Shown here: piece after piece, positions 18,797 to 26,542 of the stretch
Position numbering within the stretch: the stretch's first letter is position 1
How the letters are laid out: every line of letters begins with the position of its first letter
Assembly: GCA_025362015.1 (NCBI GenBank)
Contig: JANYIO010000265.1
Span: forward strand, 1-46,165
Reading direction: 5' to 3'
Origin: Gammaproteobacteria bacterium
GTDB lineage: Bacteria > Pseudomonadota > Gammaproteobacteria > Pseudomonadales > Cellvibrionaceae
Length of the DNA stretch: 46,165 nt
Notes under the pieces: generated by a model
What the model saw: the letters and a program-made list of their open reading frames with translations, nothing else
Database searches by the model: none
What the model was told of the DNA's origin: nothing
Made by a program: the position numbers and the translations under genes

Positions 18797-18857
18797 CGTC
18801 ATCCTCGCGAAGTGGGGATCCAGTTCTTAAAACTAAATCTCCGCTGAGCGAGGATGG
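18797..18857. repeat. Dispersed palindromic intergenic repeat, copy 1
   Basis: Arms CATCCTCGC (18800-18808) and GCGAGGATG (18848-18856) pair perfectly, and the inner sequence includes GGGGATCCAG. The element shares sequence and arrangement with the copy at 22420-22514. It starts 18 bases after the stop of the AddA-like gene and has no T-run, so it is a REP-like repeat rather than a simple terminator. Confidence 0.8.
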
Positions 18858-18898
18858 TAGAATTCGAGAAGGACTACACCCCGCGAGTTAAATATTAG

Positions 18899-19231
18899 CT
18901 AGCAAGGTATAGTTCCAATACAAACATAACTTATATCATATACATTTCCAAACACATTACATGTTTTTGTATACTCAACTTGTACTGGTGTTTTAGAAAA
19001 GTAGGCAGCCATCATAGCGGACACCATAACATCATAATTTAATTTGCTACTATCAAATGCAAATCGCCCCGTCACATTACAACCCCCTACAACATTATCC
19101 TTTAGTTGAATAAAAAATAATTTTTTACTGCCGGATTCAGAGGGAATAAATCCTATAATTTCACCATTTTGTCTATCTGCACTTGCATGAAATGACACAA
19201 GTAACATAGCAATACATAAAAAACTTTTCAT
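18899..19231 (-). CDS. Small secreted cysteine-containing protein of unknown function
   Basis: A 110-residue protein with a clear Sec signal (MKSFLCIAMLLVSFHASA, predicted cleavage after ASA). The mature part of about 92 residues has four cysteines: one in GGCNVTGRF, one in TKTCNVF, one in YVCIG and one as the last residue (IPC), suggesting two disulfides in the periplasm or outside. The motif GCNVTGRFAFDSSKLNYDVMVSAMMAAY looks like that of a family of small uncharacterised gammaproteobacterial proteins, but I cannot name it with confidence. GGAG precedes the ATG at good spacing. It stands alone, convergent with the AddA-like gene. Confidence 0.7.
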   Translation of the reverse strand: MKSFLCIAMLLVSFHASADRQNGEIIGFIPSESGSKKLFFIQLKDNVVGGCNVTGRFAFDSSKLNYDVMVSAMMAAYFSKTPVQVEYTKTCNVFGNVYDISYVCIGTIPC

Positions 19232-19477
19232 CTAATTTCTCCATAAAATTTTTCTAACTAAACCCAGCACCAATATTCAAGATGGTATTAAAATTGGTAA
19301 CCGAAAACACGCAGCTGACTAGTTCAAGCCAAAAAGCCAAAGCATAATACCGCCGAATAAGTAATCTAGCAAATTCGGTTATTATCATTAACAATGACCC
19401 ATAGAAAAACCTCCACAAAATCTATATAGTCACGCCCCATAAAACCCATGCGCTTTGCAAACTCAAATGGTGAACTC

Positions 19478-19954
19478 ATGAACGATGATGAATTTGAAAT
19501 ATTTTTGACTGCAGCCAATGATGAGCTTACAGCCAAGCAAGCGCTACTAACCAAGACTTATGGTTTAGGCAAACATAAACGTTGGATGTTTGAAAACGAT
19601 GAGCAAGCCAAGCTACAGTTTTTTAACGCAGACGATAAGCTGGTGCTAACCGCCGATATCGTTGATATTGGCAGCTATTCACCCGGCGCCAATACATGGA
19701 AGTGGGCTTGGGCATATGAATCCATTAAACCTGTGCTAAAAGAACAATCACTACGCATTAAAGAATTGGAAGAGATAACGGATTTAATCGTGTTTGGTGA
19801 AGAAAAGGCCTTTGAAGCAGACGAATATTTTGCCTGGGAACTAGCGGCAATGGCAGTAAAGCATTTGAATGCTTTGGGTTGCTATCGGGCATTTTCAGCG
19901 GCGCGAAATGTGTATATGTTTTTTGCGATTGTAGCGGTACATGAGATTAGCTAG
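19478..19954 (+). CDS. Uncharacterised cytoplasmic protein, DUF6882-like
   Basis: A soluble protein of 158 residues with no signal or membrane segment. The segment GLGKHKRWMFENDEQAKLQFFNA followed by SYSPGANTWKWAWAYESI resembles the DUF6882 family, in which a WxWAWxN-like motif is conserved; here it reads WKWAWAYES. A C-terminal part (EYFAWELAAMAVKHLNALGCYRAF) is helical. Two starts are possible: ATG 19448 adds ten residues; I prefer ATG 19478, which has GGTGA six bases upstream. No operon partner is visible, and a role in polymorphic-toxin or immunity contexts, as for some DUF6882-like genes, is only speculation. Confidence 0.62.
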   Translation: MNDDEFEIFLTAANDELTAKQALLTKTYGLGKHKRWMFENDEQAKLQFFNADDKLVLTADIVDIGSYSPGANTWKWAWAYESIKPVLKEQSLRIKELEEITDLIVFGEEKAFEADEYFAWELAAMAVKHLNALGCYRAFSAARNVYMFFAIVAVHEIS

Positions 19955-20115
19955 GGCGATTAGCCAAAACGTAAGGCTACCTGGAAAATAGTCCTTCACC
20001 AAAGTTTAGTGGCTTTTGCAATCACTTTAATACGTTCATATAAAATCAGTCTAACAAGTGCAATTGATGTGGCATAAAAAACTAACATAAAACTCGCGAA
20101 TACTTTCTACCTCGC

Positions 20116-20121
20116 TATAAT
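20116..20121 (+). promoter_or_regulatory. Sigma-70 -10 box for the structured RNA
   Basis: A consensus TATAAT lies 7 bases before the first base of the RNA stem, at the expected distance from a start at about 20128-20129. The -35 region around 20093-20098 (ACTCGC) is poor, so strength or an activator is uncertain. Confidence 0.6.
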
Positions 20122-20128
20122 AAAAACA

Positions 20129-20249
20129 GGTATCCGCAGATGCTGTTTTGTAACGGTAAGACCCCAAGAGAGCCCATTTAGGCACTCCTTAAATCCTGGC
20201 GTGAAAACCAAGGATTTACCCAACAACCTCAGCCTGCGGATACTTTTTT
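20129..20249 (+). ncRNA. Candidate independent structured small RNA, about 120 nt
   Basis: The 5' GTATCCGCAG (20130-20139) pairs over ten bases with CTGCGGATAC (20234-20243), which runs straight into six T residues, so the closing stem doubles as a terminator. Inside are two further hairpins: GAG-A-GCC/GGC-A-CTC (20168-20174 with 20181-20187, A-A mismatch, six-base loop) and TAAATCCT/AGGATTTA (20190-20197 with 20211-20218) extended by GG/CC. A consensus TATAAT sits just upstream. I compared it from memory with 6S, SRP RNA, 5S, RsmY/Z and common riboswitches and it matches none. No coding gene follows on this strand, which argues for a stand-alone RNA rather than a leader. Confidence 0.65.
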
Positions 20250-20474
20250 CAGCGTCTTGTTGCTTTTTAATAACAATATTATTTTGCGACTTTACGTTTC
20301 TATACTGCACGTTCATTGAATGAATAGCTGTCACACACATTAACCTTGTGTATCTTCAAGTGGCGTCGATCCTAACGGCGCCCTTTTCAACATTTGATAT
20401 CTTCATTAACAATTCTCGCTGAATAGCAAAAAAATACTCTCACTCGGCATCATCAACCGTGATTGTTAAATTTT

Positions 20475-21608
20475 TTATTCAAAATACAAATCCTTAGGTA
20501 CTTTAATATTGCGTGGATATTTTGGTTTTTCGCCACGACCTTTGCGATGGTTGCGGAGCTGGAAAACGTAGGCAAGTACCTGTGCAACGGCAAGATATAA
20601 CCCGGCAGGAATTTCAGTATCTAATTCCGTTGTGTGAAAGATAGCGCGAGCCAACACCGGGGATTCAATAATTTCTATATTGTGGGCTTTGGCAATTTCA
20701 CGAATTTTTAACGCGATATTATCACCACCTTTAGCAATCATAGTCGGTGTTGCCATGCTTTCAGGTTGGTATTTTAAAGCAACAGCATAGTGCGTCGGGT
20801 TAGTGATAATCACATCTGCCTCGGGAACTTTTGCCATCATACGTCGCTGCGCCATTTCGCGTTGCAGTTGACGAATGCGACCTTTTACTTCGGGCTTTCC
20901 GTCGGTATCTTTGGATTCGTCTCTTATCTCCTGTTTGGTCATTTTTAATTTTTTAGCATATTCCAACAATTGCAAAGGTACATCCACTGCGGCAATGATT
21001 AAGGTCGTTGCGGAAAGAATGATGGTGGCAAGAATACTAATTTTTGCAGAATGAATAATGGCGATATTGATACTTTCATCGCTTAAACGAAACATATCTT
21101 GCGCATAATATTTTAACAATAAAATAGTCGCGCCGAGAATAACCAATACTTTAGCGAGTGCTTTCGCTAATTCAATAACTGACTTCAGCGAAAACATGCG
21201 TTTTATTCCCGCCAGGGGATCCATGCGGCTCAATTTCGGTTGCAGGGCATCCATACTAAATAACCAGCCACCTAAGGCAATGGGCCCCAGGATAGAAGCA
21301 AATAACATTAAACCGAAAAAAGGCATCAAGCTTAGTATTCCCTCATAAATAGCAGAGGCTAAATGACTAATCATGGCATTGGTATCAAAAATAGTTTCAC
21401 GCTTCAATATAAAATTTGCACGAGTGAGACCGACTATTTTCGCGAACATGAAATCCGCATAATAATACAAACCACAAGCACCAAATAATAAAACCACAGA
21501 GGTAGTGAGATCGCGTGAACGTGGAATCTGCCCCTCTTCACGCGCCTTCTCAATCTTTCGGCCACTGGCCTCTTCCGTTTTTTCCTGGCTGCTGTCGTCA
21601 TCTGCCAT
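20475..21608 (-). CDS. flhB: Flagellar export gate protein FlhB
   Basis: A 377-residue component of the flagellar type III export gate that switches secretion from hook to filament substrates. A charged N-terminus (DDSSQEKTEEASGRKIEKAREEGQIPRSRDL) is characteristic, four membrane helices lie at about 33-215, and the cytoplasmic domain contains the autocleavage site NPTH (270-273) within DVIITNPTHYAVALKY. Its ATG follows the fliR stop with no gap and has GGAG upstream. In most relatives flhA follows; here it does not, and the next features downstream are non-coding. Confidence 0.97.
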   Translation of the reverse strand: MADDDSSQEKTEEASGRKIEKAREEGQIPRSRDLTTSVVLLFGACGLYYYADFMFAKIVGLTRANFILKRETIFDTNAMISHLASAIYEGILSLMPFFGLMLFASILGPIALGGWLFSMDALQPKLSRMDPLAGIKRMFSLKSVIELAKALAKVLVILGATILLLKYYAQDMFRLSDESINIAIIHSAKISILATIILSATTLIIAAVDVPLQLLEYAKKLKMTKQEIRDESKDTDGKPEVKGRIRQLQREMAQRRMMAKVPEADVIITNPTHYAVALKYQPESMATPTMIAKGGDNIALKIREIAKAHNIEIIESPVLARAIFHTTELDTEIPAGLYLAVAQVLAYVFQLRNHRKGRGEKPKYPRNIKVPKDLYFE

Positions 21609-22394
21609 TTATTTTATCTCCAGCAACATTCTGGTAGCGTTTAAACCTTCATCAATGATTTGATAAAACAGCGGCAGAAAATTTGAAAGGGAATACCACA
21701 TTAAAATATAACCAAATAGTAATGTGATTGGCATACCCACTGTAAATACGTTCATTTGTGGCGCCGATCTACTCATGACACCAAACGAAATATTTACAAT
21801 CATCATGGAAGTTAATAAGGGTAAAGAGATTAATAATGCTGAACTAAACATCCACGAAAATAATTTTACAATATGCAAATAATGCGCTGGCCCTAAACCT
21901 GCACCACCCACAGGAAAACTTTCAAAACTATCCACAATCATTTGAATAACAACGAGATGGCCGTTAATGGCTAGGAATAATAACGTGGACAATAGCAAAT
22001 AGAATTGCGACAGAATTGTTACGCTAACACCGCTCGACGGATCATTTTGCGCGGCAAAACCCAGGCCCATTTTTAATGCGACAAATTGCCCCACTAAAAT
22101 AAAAATATGCATCACAACTTGTAAACTAAAACCCAGTGCAAGGCCAATCAACACCTCCTTCATTATTAATATCATGCCTTCCAAGGACATAAATGAAATA
22201 ACAGGCATGTTAGGCAACAAGGGCACAACTAACATAGTGGTAAATAGTGCAAGTATAATTCGCACACGCGCAGGTACAACACGCGCTCCGATTATGGGAA
22301 TAGCAAAATAAAAAGCGCTGATACGCATCATCGGCCACAAATATTGGCCGATAAATTGATTTATTTGTGCTTCGCTCACTACCAGTTCTTGCAT
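21609..22394 (-). CDS. fliR: Flagellar export gate protein FliR
   Basis: A 261-residue inner-membrane protein that joins FliP and FliQ in the helical export gate. Hydrophobic helices run through the whole length; family landmarks include RISAFYFAIPIIGARVVPARVRI, EVLIGLALGFSLQVVMHIFILVGQFVALKMGLGFA and DPSSGVSVTILSQFYLLLSTLLFL. The stop abuts the flhB start, implying coupled translation. The upstream gap to fliQ (138 bases) is far larger than in typical clusters and holds a palindromic repeat. Confidence 0.96.
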   Translation of the reverse strand: MQELVVSEAQINQFIGQYLWPMMRISAFYFAIPIIGARVVPARVRIILALFTTMLVVPLLPNMPVISFMSLEGMILIMKEVLIGLALGFSLQVVMHIFILVGQFVALKMGLGFAAQNDPSSGVSVTILSQFYLLLSTLLFLAINGHLVVIQMIVDSFESFPVGGAGLGPAHYLHIVKLFSWMFSSALLISLPLLTSMMIVNISFGVMSRSAPQMNVFTVGMPITLLFGYILMWYSLSNFLPLFYQIIDEGLNATRMLLEIK

Positions 22395-22419
22395 AACATC
22401 GCCCGTTAAAATATTCCAT

Positions 22420-22514
22420 CGTCATACTCGCGCATTGGGTATCCAGCCCTTATTACCAAAAAACCAGGGTTTATCCTTTATTGAAAGCTGGATCCCCGCT
22501 TCGCGAGGATGACG
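22420..22514. repeat. Dispersed palindromic intergenic repeat, copy 2, between fliQ and fliR
   Basis: Outer arms CGTCATACTCGCG (22420-22432) and CGCGAGGATGACG (22502-22514) pair with a single mismatch, and inner arms around TATCCAGC and GCTGGATCC pair again. The ends and the GGATCC-type core match the copy at 18797-18857. In the operon mRNA it would form a long hairpin between fliQ and fliR; there is no T-run. Confidence 0.85.
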
Positions 22515-22532
22515 TGAAAAAATTAAATTTTC

Positions 22533-22802
22533 TTACCCAATTAAATAGGGAATATTGGTGTAGAGCCGGGTAAACAAATCCATAAACTTAGTAATGATCC
22601 AGGGGCCTGCCATCATGATGGTGGCAATAGTCATAATTAAACGCGGCAAAAAACTCAGTGTCTGTTCATTTATTTGTGTAGCAGCTTGAAACATACTCAC
22701 GAGCAAACCTACTATCAAACTTGGCCCTACAATGACCAAAACCATAAGCACAATGAGATAGAGCGCATCGGCAAATAAATCCATCGCAACTTCGGGAGTC
22801 AT
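22533..22802 (-). CDS. fliQ: Flagellar export gate protein FliQ
   Basis: An 89-residue protein with two membrane helices, the usual size for FliQ. It matches the family in MTPEVAMDLFADALYLIVLMV, then GPSLIVGLLVSMFQAATQINEQTLSFLPRL and the final MAGPWIITKFMDLFTRLY. Four copies are thought to wrap the FliP-FliR gate. It lies 83 bases after fliP, a gap filled by short tandem repeats. Confidence 0.96.
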   Translation of the reverse strand: MTPEVAMDLFADALYLIVLMVLVIVGPSLIVGLLVSMFQAATQINEQTLSFLPRLIMTIATIMMAGPWIITKFMDLFTRLYTNIPYLIG

Positions 22803-22838
22803 AATGTTTTCCTCAATTAAATGCTGCTACATGTTTAC

Positions 22839-22893
22839 ACACCGCTATTTTTTAAACACTGCCATTTTTTAAACACCGCCGTTTTCTAAACAC
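22839..22893. repeat. Three tandem 17-base repeats overlapping the fliP stop
   Basis: On the plus strand the units are ACACCGCTATTTTTTAA (22839-22855), ACACTGCCATTTTTTAA (22856-22872) and ACACCGCCGTTTTCTAA (22873-22889), followed by the start of a fourth (ACACC). The third unit contains the fliP stop codon, so the array looks like repeated duplication of the fliP 3' end into the fliP-fliQ gap. Confidence 0.85.
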
Positions 22894-23740
22894 CATAGCT
22901 GGCAGCAAGGGTTCCAACAATCATTGCCCAGCCATCGACCAACACAAACAACATTATTTTAAATGGCAATGAAATAATCAGGGGCGATAGCATCATCATA
23001 CCCATTGCCATAAGTACGCTGGATACCACAATATCAATCACTAAAAATGGAATGAAAATAATAAAACCAATTTGAAATGCAGTTTTTAATTCACTGATAA
23101 TAAAAGCCGGAATTAAAATATTAAACGGCGTTTCTTCAGGAGTAGCTATGGGTTTATGTTTGGCGATGCCAACAAACAAACCTATATCTGATTCGCGCGT
23201 TTGCGCCAACATAAAAGTATGAAACGGTGCTGAGGCTTTGGTAATGGCATCCTGCGCGGTGATTTGTTGCTTGATATAGGGCTGCAAGGCATCTTCATTT
23301 ACTTTATCGAATACCGGTTGCATGATAAAAAAAGTAAGGAATAAAGCGAGACCAATTAAAATCTGGTTAGAAGGTGATTGTTGCAAGCCCAACGCTTGTC
23401 GCAAAATTGAAAAAACAATAATAATACGCGTGAACGACGTCATCATCATCAACAAGGCGGGCAAAAAAGTCAGCATTGTCATAATGGCGAGAATTTGCAG
23501 CGTTACCGTATATTCTTGCGTACCATCTTTATTGGTTTTAACAGTTAGTGCGGGTAAGCCGGGAATAGCAGATAATGAACCGCCGATATTGGCGACAGAA
23601 GCTGGTGCCGGTGCAAGTTGATTTTGCTTAAGCGATACTGTTTGTGCACTTGCACTTGCACTAAGAACACACACAGCTATAAATACCCAAAAAATATATT
23701 TTAGTGAGCGGACAAATTGCGGTAAATTTTTTTCTCGCAT
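22886..23740 (-). CDS. fliP: Flagellar export gate protein FliP
   Basis: A 284-residue gate subunit with a cleavable N-terminal signal ([18 protein letters not shown]) as known for FliP, then about four membrane helices. Diagnostic segments are [36 protein letters not shown], the central [21 protein letters not shown] and [34 protein letters not shown]. It starts 12 bases after fliO. Its C-terminal codons are part of a tandem repeat (22839-22893). Confidence 0.96.
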   Translation of the reverse strand: MREKNLPQFVRSLKYIFWVFIAVCVLSASASAQTVSLKQNQLAPAPASVANIGGSLSAIPGLPALTVKTNKDGTQEYTVTLQILAIMTMLTFLPALLMMMTSFTRIIIVFSILRQALGLQQSPSNQILIGLALFLTFFIMQPVFDKVNEDALQPYIKQQITAQDAITKASAPFHTFMLAQTRESDIGLFVGIAKHKPIATPEETPFNILIPAFIISELKTAFQIGFIIFIPFLVIDIVVSSVLMAMGMMMLSPLIISLPFKIMLFVLVDGWAMIVGTLAASYGV

Positions 23741-23752
23741 AACACGCCCTTA

Positions 23753-24460
23753 TTATTTTAAATTTTTATGGCCAGAAAAACTGGTACTACTAACATCTTT
23801 TTTTTGTACCATTTCTTGTTTTTCCACCACTTCTTTTTTTTGTAGCAGCGCCATTAATTTTTGGCTGAACTCTGAGGACGCAGGAATTGCATTTTCAGTA
23901 GTATTCACCACTGGCTCTTCAAATACATGTAATGCATTAATGTGCGTAGCAGTTATGCCTAACAAAATTTGTTTGCCACCTACATCCACTAGCATTATTC
24001 GTTCACGCGTACCCAACGGCATGGTGGATAACATTTTAATGGTAGAATTTTGCATAAATCCACCCTGACTAAAACGTTTCACAAACCACGACAAACCATA
24101 AATCAAACCCAAAATTAACATCAAACCGCCGACTAGATTGGCCAGCTGTGATGAGCTGCTAATTTTTTTAGGGTCCGCAAGTGCTGGCTTATTGATGGAT
24201 AGATTGGTCGCCGTTGGAGCTATTGTCTGAATGGAGGCTGTAGGAACAGAGATTGTAGAAGCAGAGGTTGCAAGAGCAGGCGTCGGCATAACAACAGCTG
24301 AAATTTCAGTAACGGTAGTCGCAGGAGCCTTAGTCATTACTTCTGCAAACACAATTTGCGCCAATAGAGTGAATGAAAAAAAACAAAATAAAATGGGTAC
24401 ACGCAAACCGGTAAACAAAAATTTGTGCGTGCCGATGTTTAGGCCGGCGCTTAGCTTCAT
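23753..24460 (-). CDS. fliO: Flagellar assembly protein FliO
   Basis: A 235-residue single-span protein that helps FliP assemble. A hydrophobic N-terminal segment (VPILFCFFSFTLLAQIVFA) looks like a signal or first membrane helix, followed by an Ala/Thr/Pro-rich stretch and the family core LVGGLMLILGLIYGLSWFVKRF with STMPLGTRERIMLVDVGGKQILLGIT. The N-terminal low-complexity region makes it longer than E. coli FliO (about 120 residues) but similar to other gammaproteobacterial forms. It follows fliN after 26 bases. Confidence 0.88.
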   Translation of the reverse strand: MKLSAGLNIGTHKFLFTGLRVPILFCFFSFTLLAQIVFAEVMTKAPATTVTEISAVVMPTPALATSASTISVPTASIQTIAPTATNLSINKPALADPKKISSSSQLANLVGGLMLILGLIYGLSWFVKRFSQGGFMQNSTIKMLSTMPLGTRERIMLVDVGGKQILLGITATHINALHVFEEPVVNTTENAIPASSEFSQKLMALLQKKEVVEKQEMVQKKDVSSTSFSGHKNLK

Positions 24461-24486
24461 GGTTTTACCTTTTATTTGATTAAGGG

Positions 24487-24891
24487 TTAACGCAATTTCT
24501 TAATGCGCTCTGCCGGGCTGATGACATCCGTCATACGAATACCAAACTTTTCATTAACCACCACCACTTCACCGTGCGCAATTAAAGTACCGTTTACGAG
24601 CACATCTAAAGGCTCACCCGCCAAGCGATCCAACTCAATCACAGAACCTTGGTTAAGCTGTAATAAATTACGAATGGTAATAGAGGTGCGCCCCACTTCC
24701 ATTGAAATGCTCACCGGTATATCCAAAATAACTTCTAGCTCAGGGTTAACCGTTGCCCTACCAGAGTCGCTTTGCAATTCTTCAAAGTTAACCGGGCTCG
24801 CTTTTGCTGCCGCTTTCTCTTCAACCTCGGCTTGCTCTGCCATAGCGGCAGCCCAATCATCACCCGTATCATCTTGATCATCTTTTGCCAT
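24487..24891 (-). CDS. fliN: Flagellar switch protein FliN
   Basis: A 134-residue C-ring protein whose SpoA domain fills the second half: LEVILDIPVSISMEVGRTSI, LLQLNQGSVIELDRLAGEPLDVLVNG and EVVVVNEKFGIRMTDVISPAERI. FliN forms the lower rim of the C ring and docks the FliH-FliI export ATPase. The acidic, alanine-rich N-terminus is typical of gammaproteobacterial FliN. The start overlaps the fliM stop by 14 bases. Confidence 0.97.
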   Translation of the reverse strand: MAKDDQDDTGDDWAAAMAEQAEVEEKAAAKASPVNFEELQSDSGRATVNPELEVILDIPVSISMEVGRTSITIRNLLQLNQGSVIELDRLAGEPLDVLVNGTLIAHGEVVVVNEKFGIRMTDVISPAERIKKLR

Positions 24892-25888
24892 GATTAACTC
24901 CTGGAGTACCTGTTATATTTTGTGCGCTGGAACGGTCAATAAATTCTTTTACTTTTAACGCGAGATTACCACGCGATTGTCCGAGCTGAGTTCTGAACAT
25001 AGGCACGCCATTAGCGGTGAGCACATGAAAGCTGGGGAACTCAATAGGAATTACATCGCCTTCTTTTAAATCAACAATATCTCTTAACGTAATATCGCGA
25101 CGAATCACATCGCATTCCAAATCTACTTTTGCGGAAAGTACATCTTCACGCAGTGCTTTAATCCAACGCTCATCTTGCTCATCACTATCGCTTTGCAAGC
25201 CAGCATCCAATACTTCACGAATAGGTTCAATCATGGAGTACGGCATAGTGATATGCAGCTCACCACCACCACCATCCAATTCAACATGGAACGTACTTAC
25301 TACGACTACTTCACTAGGGCTTACGATATTCGCAAGCGATGGGTTTACTTCTGAATGAACAAATTCGAAATTAATGGGTATGACAGCTTTCCAGGCTTCG
25401 GTTAAATCGATAAAAACCTGGTTTAATACCATTTGTACAACACGCAATTCTGTTGGTGTAAATTCACGACCTTCAATTTTTGCGTGACGACCGTCGCCAC
25501 CGAAAAAATTATCAACCAGTTTAAATACCAATTTCGCATCAAGAATAATTAATGCTGTACCGCGCAAGGGACGAAACTTCACCATATTTAAACTGGTGGG
25601 CACATAAAGCGTGTGCACATATTCGCCAAATTTTTGAATTTGAATACCGCCAACGGAAACGTCCGCAGTGCGACGCAACAAATTAAACATACTGATGCGG
25701 GTATAGCGCGCAAAGCGTTCATTGATCATTTCCAGCGTAGGCATGCGCCCACGCACGATCCGATCCTGACTAGTGAGATCGTAATTTTTTGCCGTACCGG
25801 GCTCGTCAGCCAACCCGACGCCTACGTCGCCATCATCAACACCGTGTAAGAGGGCATCAATTTCGTCTTGCGATAATAAATCTTGCAC
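24878..25888 (-). CDS. fliM: Flagellar switch protein FliM
   Basis: A 336-residue C-ring protein. The N-terminal CheY-P binding motif LSQDEIDALL (5-14) is intact, followed by the CheC-like middle domain (MPTLEMINERFARYTRISMFNLL, FFGGDGRHAKIEGREFTPTE) that contacts FliG, and a C-terminal SpoA domain (VDLECDVIRRDITLRDIVDLKEGDVIPIE). The start is GTG with AGGAT eight bases before it. It is followed by fliN, overlapping, and preceded by fliL at 15 bases. Confidence 0.97.
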   Translation of the reverse strand: MQDLLSQDEIDALLHGVDDGDVGVGLADEPGTAKNYDLTSQDRIVRGRMPTLEMINERFARYTRISMFNLLRRTADVSVGGIQIQKFGEYVHTLYVPTSLNMVKFRPLRGTALIILDAKLVFKLVDNFFGGDGRHAKIEGREFTPTELRVVQMVLNQVFIDLTEAWKAVIPINFEFVHSEVNPSLANIVSPSEVVVVSTFHVELDGGGGELHITMPYSMIEPIREVLDAGLQSDSDEQDERWIKALREDVLSAKVDLECDVIRRDITLRDIVDLKEGDVIPIEFPSFHVLTANGVPMFRTQLGQSRGNLALKVKEFIDRSSAQNITGTPGVNHGKR

Positions 25889-25903
25889 TGGTTGCTATCC
25901 TTT

Positions 25904-26542
25904 CTATTGCATAACAAAATTAGTAAAAAGAATTTGTTCGATATTAGGTAAAGCTTTTTTAGGTTTTTCTGATTTTTCTGGCGCTTCCAGCTGTTCTTTA
26001 ATCAGTATGTTTTGCACTATTTTTAACGCTGCAGTACGTAGCTTTTCTTTACCTTCAACGGTTTGTAGATCATCAAAAGTTTGGCTACTTAGCAATAAAA
26101 CCAAACCATTGCGCACCGCCGGCATGTGCAATTCCAATATTTTTAATACCGCTTCATCGCGATACATCACCGTTAATTCTGCCTGCAAAAACCGCTGCCT
26201 GCCGTTGACATCATAATTAACCGTAAAATTAGGTTTGAGCGCTAAATAAATAATGGGCATTGCTGGCTCAACTGACTCACTGGCTTTAGCAGCCACGCTG
26301 CTTTCAGCGCCGACACTCGCCTCACTGCTAGTTGTCGTGGCTTCGCCTGGCGCTTTTTTAGGGGCTAATAATTTAATGACAGCAACAGTAGCGCCAATAG
26401 AAATTGCAACCAGTAGAAAACCACCGCCAATAATCACCAGCAATTTTTTTCTTTTTTTCTTCGTCTCTGTGGCCGCAGTCGCGGCTGCGGCTGCGGCCTC
26501 GTCCTCTTCACTTTGTTTTGCACCTTTCTTTTCTGCTGCCAT
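25904..26542 (-). CDS. fliL: Flagellar basal-body-associated protein FliL
   Basis: A 212-residue single-span protein (membrane helix about 34-58) with an unusual Ala/Glu-rich cytoplasmic head (EDEAAAAAATAATETKKKRKK) and a periplasmic FliL domain with YLALKPNFTVNYDVNGRQRFLQAELTVMYR, LELHMPAVRNGLVLLLSSQTF and ILFTNFVMQ at the end. FliL rings around the stator and affects torque. GGAG precedes the ATG. The gap of 379 bases between fliK and this gene could hold a promoter. Confidence 0.93.
   Translation of the reverse strand: MAAEKKGAKQSEEDEAAAAAATAATETKKKRKKLLVIIGGGFLLVAISIGATVAVIKLLAPKKAPGEATTTSSEASVGAESSVAAKASESVEPAMPIIYLALKPNFTVNYDVNGRQRFLQAELTVMYRDEAVLKILELHMPAVRNGLVLLLSSQTFDDLQTVEGKEKLRTAALKIVQNILIKEQLEAPEKSEKPKKALPNIEQILFTNFVMQ

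Noticed and set aside
20107-20340. 77-residue open frame on the minus strand
   Set aside because: It covers the structured RNA in antisense, has no ribosome site that stands out and no recognisable domain; the RNA structure, promoter and terminator explain this sequence better.
20362-20387. GGCGTC/GGCGCC hairpin followed by CTTTTC as a terminator
   Set aside because: The stem is six pairs including one G-U, the T-run is short, and no plus-strand gene ends just before it apart from the RNA that already has a terminator.
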